Assembly: GCA_032716605.1 (NCBI GenBank)
Contig: CM064571.1
Coordinates: 20,298,871-20,362,870, forward strand
Source: Paralithodes platypus
Taxonomy: Eukaryota > Arthropoda > Malacostraca > Decapoda > Lithodidae
DNA length: 64,000 nucleotides
Reading direction: 5' to 3'
The translations under genes and the position numbers were made by a program. The stretch's first letter is position 1, and each line of letters starts with the position of its first letter. The notes beneath the pieces were generated by a model. It saw only the letters and a list, made by a program, of their open reading frames with translations. It was not told the origin of the DNA and did no database searches. This document shows, piece after piece, positions 61,090 through 64,000 of this stretch.

Positions 61090-62046
61090 TGCTAGGTTAT
61101 TTTTGTCGTAAGCACAATTTCTTTCCAAATATATTCACTAACGCTTGCAGAAAAAACAATATCGAAAAACAAACGCTCAAGTTACAAAACACATAATAAA
61201 ACACAAGGCAGCATGACTAAATATAAACAAAGCTGAAAGTAAAGTAAAACACATCTACATCTTACAATAAAGAAAGACCCGACCATACCATGACGTCAAA
61301 TCTCAAACAATTTACACAACGCTAAGTTCGTAATACACACACAAATATTTTACATTTTCCCTTGGTTTAGTTTTGCTGAGGAATATTGTATTTTTTATAT
61401 CCAAAGAGGAATTAAAATGTAGAGCTTGCAAAACAAAACAAACCAAAACATGAAAAGCACAATATCAAGACAAAAAAACTTATCATAAAAGTAAAAAGTA
61501 AAGTTTCAAACTGAATATCATATGTTCAGATATTCATCTCATTCTTTGGAGCTTTTACTGTGTGTTTCAGACTCTATTGAAAAGAACAAGGTAAGTCTGG
61601 ACCAGATATATCTATCTACAAGATACCTAGTCCAAAACCGTTTGGGTATAACATTCTGAAGTACTATAGAGGGATTTTACTGCAGAACTTAGATAAGAAT
61701 AAGAAAAAGCCAGCATGGGGATGGGCCTTTATTAAGATCAAATGTTTTGCTATAAAATTTGGCCTGCAGTATTTATATAGCATAGCAAAACATTACCCTT
61801 GATTATGTTTGTATAGACCCATATCCACACCAGCATATGTAGGTCTTTGACCCACTAGCCGCTCTTCATGTGTACCGGTAACAATAATAAAGGCCCCCTC
61901 CTTACATTATGTTTAGGTGAGTGTCTCACCCGGTGCTGCTCGATGGCGTCGACCCACTGGTGCTTCTCCTCCTCCGTGGACGTGCGCATGTACCACACAC
62001 AGTCATTCAGGCACACGTCAAACCGACACTCGTCTATCTCGTGGGG
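50035..62046 (-). CDS. CERT1: Ceramide transfer protein (CERT / COL4A3BP family), spliced, 5'-partial
   Basis: Ten minus-strand exons with GT-AG junctions and consistent phases give 553 residues to the stop. In order: end of the PH domain (1-39); serine-repeat region with LRRHGS, the protein kinase D-type site known in human CERT (~45-50); a coiled coil (~73-115); a Gly-rich linker (116-170); a second coiled coil (~188-240); the FFAT motif EFFDAVE (266-272), which binds VAP at the ER; and the START domain (~309-540) with HKRVWP and [14 protein letters not shown]. Family knowledge: CERT moves ceramide from ER to trans-Golgi, the PH domain binding PI4P and START carrying the lipid. No exon matches the extra Ser-rich 26-residue segment of the long vertebrate isoform. 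The C-terminus is ~20 residues longer than in human. N-terminal exons are outside the window; no polyadenylation signal was identified. Confidence 0.96.
50243..50581 (-). mobile_element. Family A MITE in the last CERT intron
   Basis: TTAA at both ends; a poly-T run (50466-50493) replaces part of the core. Confidence 0.82.
50582..50990. other. CERT intron, unrecognised GC-richer segment
   Basis: Starts with CCCGGAAGGGCTCTTGAACG, repeated at 50637 as a ~50-bp tandem duplication. No conserved coding sequence seen. Confidence 0.5.
51139..51271 (-). CDS. CERT1: CERT exon: START domain, late part
   Basis: 133 nt: [20 protein letters not shown], then a four-proline loop and [18 protein letters not shown]. 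The Tyr of KITYC aligns with a ceramide-contacting Tyr in human CERT. Acceptor CGGTTTCCCCTCAG; donor TGTCG|gttagt; the split codon with the last exon is GTG. Confidence 0.94.
51800..52008 (-). CDS. CERT1: CERT exon: START domain, middle
   Basis: 209 nt. It encodes [20 protein letters not shown] then [15 protein letters not shown] and [14 protein letters not shown]. Gln (LIFLQ) and Asn (WIACN), aligned with ceramide-binding residues of human CERT, are present. About three residues are inserted before DTWIACN relative to human. Acceptor TTTCTCCCCAG; donor GCTCCC|gtgagt. Confidence 0.94.
52111..52253 (-). pseudogene. Decayed copy of the START middle exon end plus its intron
   Basis: Near-copy of 51954-52095. 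It contains the first ~50 bp of the exon at 51800-52008 with its acceptor, and ~80 bp of the adjoining intron. An insertion carrying TACTGTAC gives an in-frame stop. Confidence 0.8.
52262..52372 (-). pseudogene. Decayed partial copy of the CERT first START exon
   Basis: The segment matches ~110 bp of the exon at 52689-52914. In the parent frame it reads VYRQ, stop (TAG at 52345-52343, where the real exon has GAG), then [10 protein letters not shown] and [12 protein letters not shown]. No acceptor is seen at its 5' side. It is a relic of an intragenic duplication, not an alternative exon. Confidence 0.87.
52689..52914 (-). CDS. CERT1: CERT exon: START domain, first part
   Basis: 226 nt, phase 0 in, one base over. 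It encodes [38 protein letters not shown] and ends SPDVRFEWD. The residue aligned with the human ceramide-contacting Glu (in WETT) is Asp. A decayed partial copy lies at 52262-52372. Confidence 0.95.
52945..53235 (+). mobile_element. SINE ending CTGAGTATACACATAC
   Basis: Colinear with 60090-60375 from AGTGAGGTTTGGCATCCTCT to GAGTCGGCCACCCCCAGC. Confidence 0.75.
53736..53894 (-). CDS. CERT1: CERT exon: FFAT motif
   Basis: 53 codons, phase 0 at both ends. [20 protein letters not shown] contains the perfect FFAT core EFFDAVE, followed by acidic and charged helix and a Gln/Pro-rich end (LWPQ). FFAT binds VAP-A/B on the ER. Acceptor GTACCCTCAG; donor CACAG|gtatgt. Confidence 0.95.
54226..54540. 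repeat. 24-bp minisatellite, 13 copies
   Basis: ATTACTCCTTCCATTCATCT plus ATAC, almost perfect; in the CERT intron. Confidence 0.97.
54640..54790 (+). mobile_element. tRNA-SINE
   Basis: GCGGAATTTCGGTGTGAGTA and GGTTCGAGTCCTTGGAG match 47193-47250. Confidence 0.7.
55077..55424. mobile_element. Family E MITE, 348 bp, intact
   Basis: TTGACCACTTGCGGATTTCG faces GAAACTCGTAAGTGGTCAA; subterminal AAGGAAGTTGGA and TCCAACTTCCTT. Confidence 0.83.
55469..55800 (-). pseudogene. Decayed CERT coiled-coil exon copy, split by a MITE
   Basis: 55469-55518 and 55731-55800 match the exon at 57005-57208, including the GGPDYE codons and the segment around THTTQ. A 204-bp transposon separates the halves. A third short match of the donor end lies at 55930-55948. 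Confidence 0.82.
55519..55722. mobile_element. hAT-like MITE, 204 bp
   Basis: Ends TAGTGTTGCCAAAT and (reverse) CAGTGTTACCAAAT are terminal inverted repeats. The flanks ATCGGGTG and AGCGGGTG form a near-perfect 8-bp target duplication, as for hAT elements. It is inserted in the CERT pseudo-exon. Confidence 0.75.
55972..56716. mobile_element. Family C MITE split by an (AAC)n SINE
   Basis: Arms at 55972 and ~56716. The SINE at 56073-56597 is flanked by CCAAATAGGAAG on both sides (12-bp target duplication) and ends (CAA)n. Confidence 0.82.
56740..56945 (-). mobile_element. LINE-like 3' end fragment
   Basis: The minus strand gives [20 protein letters not shown]. Confidence 0.6.
57005..57208 (-). 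CDS. CERT1: CERT exon: second coiled coil
   Basis: 68 codons, phase 0 at both ends. It starts [20 protein letters not shown], continues with an Arg/Glu-rich helix and ends GGPDYE. Acceptor ATTACCCACCAG; donor GAG|gtgcgt. A decayed copy lies in the following intron at 55469-55800. Confidence 0.94.
57640..57858 (+). mobile_element. (AAC)n-tailed SINE in CERT intron
   Basis: GTGGGCTGATGATCCCCTCC, CTGGCCCCTTCGGGGGCCCG, ending GAGGAACTACAACAACAATA. Confidence 0.78.
57940..58157 (-). CDS. CERT1: CERT exon: Gly-rich linker
   Basis: 218 nt. After HDLEQE comes a run of eight glycines coded by GGT triplets (about 58112-58135), then Val/Ala-rich and Pro-rich sequence, ending with the conserved [13 protein letters not shown]. 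The vertebrate linker here is acidic, so composition has diverged. The GGT run is a triplet repeat and may vary in length. Donor TTTAAG|gtatgg. Confidence 0.92.
58235..58432 (+). mobile_element. (AAC)n-tailed SINE in CERT intron
   Basis: Sister of 57640-57858, same orientation, ending GGGGAACTACAACAACC. Confidence 0.78.
58788..58916 (-). CDS. CERT1: CERT exon: first coiled coil
   Basis: 129 nt, split codons at both ends. It encodes [20 protein letters not shown] and [13 protein letters not shown], matching the coiled coil after the serine repeat in animal CERT. Donor CACAT|gtaagt; the split codon with the next exon is TGT (Cys). Confidence 0.93.
59385..59757. mobile_element. Family D MITE with nested 163-bp MITE
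   Basis: TTTAACCCCTACTGTACCAA to CCTGTACTCAATGGGTTAA. 59471-59633 has ~29-bp inverted ends (CACTCAACCAAAAAACAATC and inverse). Confidence 0.8.
60090..60375 (+). mobile_element. SINE, sister of 52945-53235
   Basis: GGGCTGGTCCTATCCAGAGT to GCCTGAGTATATACATACAT. Confidence 0.75.
60638..60734 (-). CDS. CERT1: CERT exon: serine-repeat regulatory segment
   Basis: 97 nt, phase 0 in, one base over. It encodes [19 protein letters not shown] then a Ser/Thr-rich stretch. In human CERT, phosphorylation starting at the Ser of LRRHGS and continuing through the following Ser/Thr residues turns off PH and START activity; the same motif is present here, so this control is inferred to be conserved. Acceptor TTTTTTGACCAG; donor AAAG|gtaaga. 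Confidence 0.93.
60729..61230. repeat. Tandem duplication of ~235 bp across a CERT splice acceptor
   Basis: 60729-60964 and 60965-61230 are diverged copies. Each holds CAGCTGGTCAAAAAAGCAC, i.e. the acceptor TTTTTTGACCAG on the minus strand. The outer copy has an expanded (AAT)n. Only the inner copy adjoins a conserved exon. Confidence 0.85.
61231..61929. other. CERT intron, nothing recognised
   Basis: AT-rich; 61330-61500 shares GAGCTTGCAAAACAAAACAA with the inverse of segments near 41480 and 55330. Confidence 0.45.
61930..62046 (-). CDS. CERT1: CERT exon: C-terminal part of the PH domain
   Basis: 39 codons, phase 0 at both ends. It encodes [16 protein letters not shown] and the final PH helix [11 protein letters not shown]. 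Acceptor TGTATTGCAG; donor CACCGG|gtgaga. The acceptor segment is duplicated ~220 bp upstream in the transcript sense. Confidence 0.94.
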
Positions 62047-62310
62047 CTGCAATACAGATCCAAACATGAGTGGAATATAGTACCGCGCTTCATGTGGAGC
62101 ACTCGGTCTTTAAATTTGTGTATATGTATGTACAGTATCTTCATATTTGGGTTCACCAACCCACAAATTAATTTACAAATAAACCTAATTAATGAAATCA
62201 ATGAAAGTAATGAATACATGTGGTACTCCAAGGACTCGAACCTAGGCTACTCACACCATAATTCCACACACTGCAATACAGATGGATACATGAGTGGAAT
62301 ATAGTACAGT
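62047..62310 (-). mobile_element. tRNA-SINE flanked by ~38-bp direct repeats at the PH exon acceptor
   Basis: The SINE (B-box-like GGTTCGAGTCCTTGGAGT on the minus strand, body with AATTTGTAAATTAA near 62165) sits between near-identical segments, 62048-62085 and 62271-62309. Both carry the acceptor sequence TGTATTGCAG. Related SINEs lie at 47193-47345 and 54640-54790. Confidence 0.7.
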
Positions 62311-62358
62311 AGCCCACAAGAAAGATATCCTGTACTGTACAGTGCTGTATAAACACCT

Positions 62359-62711
62359 TTAAGGGGAAATGGGGCGTTTTTCTAGATCCCCTTCTCCCTC
62401 ATGTTTAGCCCCATTAGTTTTCAAATATTAGGATGTTTGCTCTATTAGTTTAACTGCCCCATTTCCTTGTCAATATTAAGACCTTTCGTGCTATTTAGGT
62501 GTCAATTTTTTCCCTGGTGAACGATAGGGAGCCTGTAATTTTGGAAGAACCGGCCTTTGGCCGGTACATTTTTCTACCAAAAAATGTACAAAATAATCTA
62601 GAATGGGGATCTAATGGATATTTGTTTAAGTTTGATGGAGGTCTAGGGAGGAAACTAGAAAAATAATTAATAAATGAAAAAAATTACAAAAAGTTAACTA
62701 TCCCCCCTTAA
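62359..62711 (-). mobile_element. Family A MITE
   Basis: TTAAGGGGAAATGGGG to TATCCCCCCTTAA. Confidence 0.83.
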
Positions 62712-62911
62712 CGCTGTAGTGCAATATGTGCAATCATGAGCACTAATAGGGATGCAACTATTTGAATTGTGTTTGAACCCGAGCGAAATAATACTGTACA
62801 ATACTTTATTATATCCCAGATGCTTCAGAACTTGGCTTCTTCATAGATTCAAATGGGTATAGCCTTCTTAGTCTTCACAACTATACAACCGGATTAAAAA
62901 GTAATAATAAT

Positions 62912-63135
62912 CTTCTGGTTACTTATATAGCGCCCGTCTCTCCTCCTTCGAGGATTCGCAAGCGCTTGGCTTTCTTTAGTCTACCAGAGACCATTACCCA
63001 TCCCCCTTGCTCATGGGGAGATGGTAACCGCCGGCTGTATCCCAGAAAAACTTTTCAACCTGAGCGGGGATTGAACGCGAGACCTTCAAGGTGGGAATCA
63101 GGCACGCTATCAACTGAGCCAGCCGGACGGCTGGC
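62912..63135 (-). mobile_element. tRNA-derived SINE
   Basis: The minus strand begins CCGGCTGGCTCAGTTGATAG (A box), with GGTCTCGCGTTCAATCCC (B box), and ends AGCGC...GGGCGCTATATAAGTAAC then a TTA-rich tail. Confidence 0.78.
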
Positions 63136-64000
63136 TCACCGCCATCCAGTATTAAAAACAAAACTATACAACTGGATTAAATAGTACACCGAGAACCAAC
63201 ATTAAAAACAATTGACAAAAATTAAAAGGTGATTTTTTGTTGTATTGGTAGCTTGCAGTGTCTCTAATCCCTCATTCACAGTTTGTCTTCATCTTCAGTT
63301 ATTAGAGTTCCATATATCGTGTTCTTGTCTAACTTCATTTATTTGTTATCACCAAACTAATGAATATGATTGTACCATAGCTAGTGTAATTAACTATTGG
63401 TAAATATCTATATCAACTAGTAAATCTAAACACACACTATTTCACAAATGAGATGAGTCTGAAATCCCTCCATGTTCCTTGCACTTGTACCTTCAGAATC
63501 TGGGTGACTAATGAGAAGTGTGTCATATTAAGCACATTCAGTTTAACTCACACAGAAGATTAATGGCAACAATGGTATTAGACTAAGCTGTCAAATTTTA
63601 ATCATAATTAAATATACTCTTTAACAAAACAGTACAGTACAACAACAGTACAGAAATAAGCTTACTAGCAGGCAAGTACATTCTAAGGAAAGTATTTATG
63701 GTTAGTGACAAGCAGAGTAACAAACTAAAATAACATTACAGTATTCTGTCATGAACAACTGAATACAGTACTGTACTGGGTACTCAAATATATAATACAA
63801 ATTCTAATTACTGTACTGGCGACTCTTATACTTTCTCATTGCTGCTATACACTAAACTTAAAAATAATTATGAGTACAGAATTATTTCTATTACTATATT
63901 ATTATAATTATTACTACTACTGTACAATATTATCTTGTACTGTACAGTACAGTACAGTACAGAATTATTTCTATTACTATATTATTATAATTATTACTAC
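63136..64000. other. AT-rich CERT intron to window edge
   Basis: No upstream CERT exon is recognisable. An ~86-bp tandem duplication closes the window (AGAATTATTTCTATTACTAT at 63879 and 63961), with a GTACAGTACAGTACAGTACA run between. Confidence 0.5.

Overview
The window is eukaryotic, repeat-dominated DNA from an arthropod, most plausibly a decapod crustacean. That is inferred from an arthropod-type chitin-binding gene, long introns full of CA/GA/AAC/AAT microsatellites, tRNA-derived SINEs with (AAC)n tails and dozens of short palindromic transposons; no species was identified. Nothing bacterial was seen (no operons, Shine-Dalgarno sites or CRISPR).

Two genes are supported. (1) Plus strand, 6172-17324: a four-coding-exon gene for a 191-residue secreted protein with one six-cysteine chitin-binding type-2 (CBM14) domain and a Gln/Glu-rich tail. 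All splice sites are canonical and the phases agree. (2) Minus strand, 62046 to 50035: ten exons of a ceramide transfer protein (CERT/COL4A3BP family) encoding 553 residues. They cover the end of the PH domain, the serine-repeat segment, two coiled coils, a perfect FFAT motif and the complete START domain. The exons for the first ~80 residues lie beyond the right edge.

Layout. 1-6 kb: a MITE whose two ends have each grown into a minisatellite (18 bp x ~47 and 26 bp x ~16), then GT/CA-rich DNA, a SINE and a palindromic TTAA element. 6-17.3 kb: the CBM14 gene, with transposons in its introns. 17.3-50 kb: a gene desert with a 147-bp satellite in perfect register (19988-22214), a (CA)n tract, a 5.55-kb element with terminal inverted repeats that encloses a ~1.26-kb higher-order repeat (23382-28935), a decayed LINE, and many MITEs, SINEs and minisatellites. 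50-62 kb: CERT, whose introns hold decayed copies of its own START and coiled-coil exons and two duplicated splice acceptors. 62.3-64 kb: a TTAA MITE, a tRNA-SINE and AT-rich DNA.

Recurrent families, named here for reference. A: ~330-375 bp, TTAAGGGGAG...CTCCCCTTAA ends. B: ~380-470 bp palindrome with TTAA ends, sharing a hairpin core with A. C: ~200 bp palindrome at TA, beginning GTCCGTTCATTC. D: ~215 bp, ends near TTAACCC...GGGTTAA. E: ~350 bp, ends near GACCACTTGCG. The most notable material is the set of internal tandem arrays and the exon relics inside CERT. No clearly new biochemical system was found.
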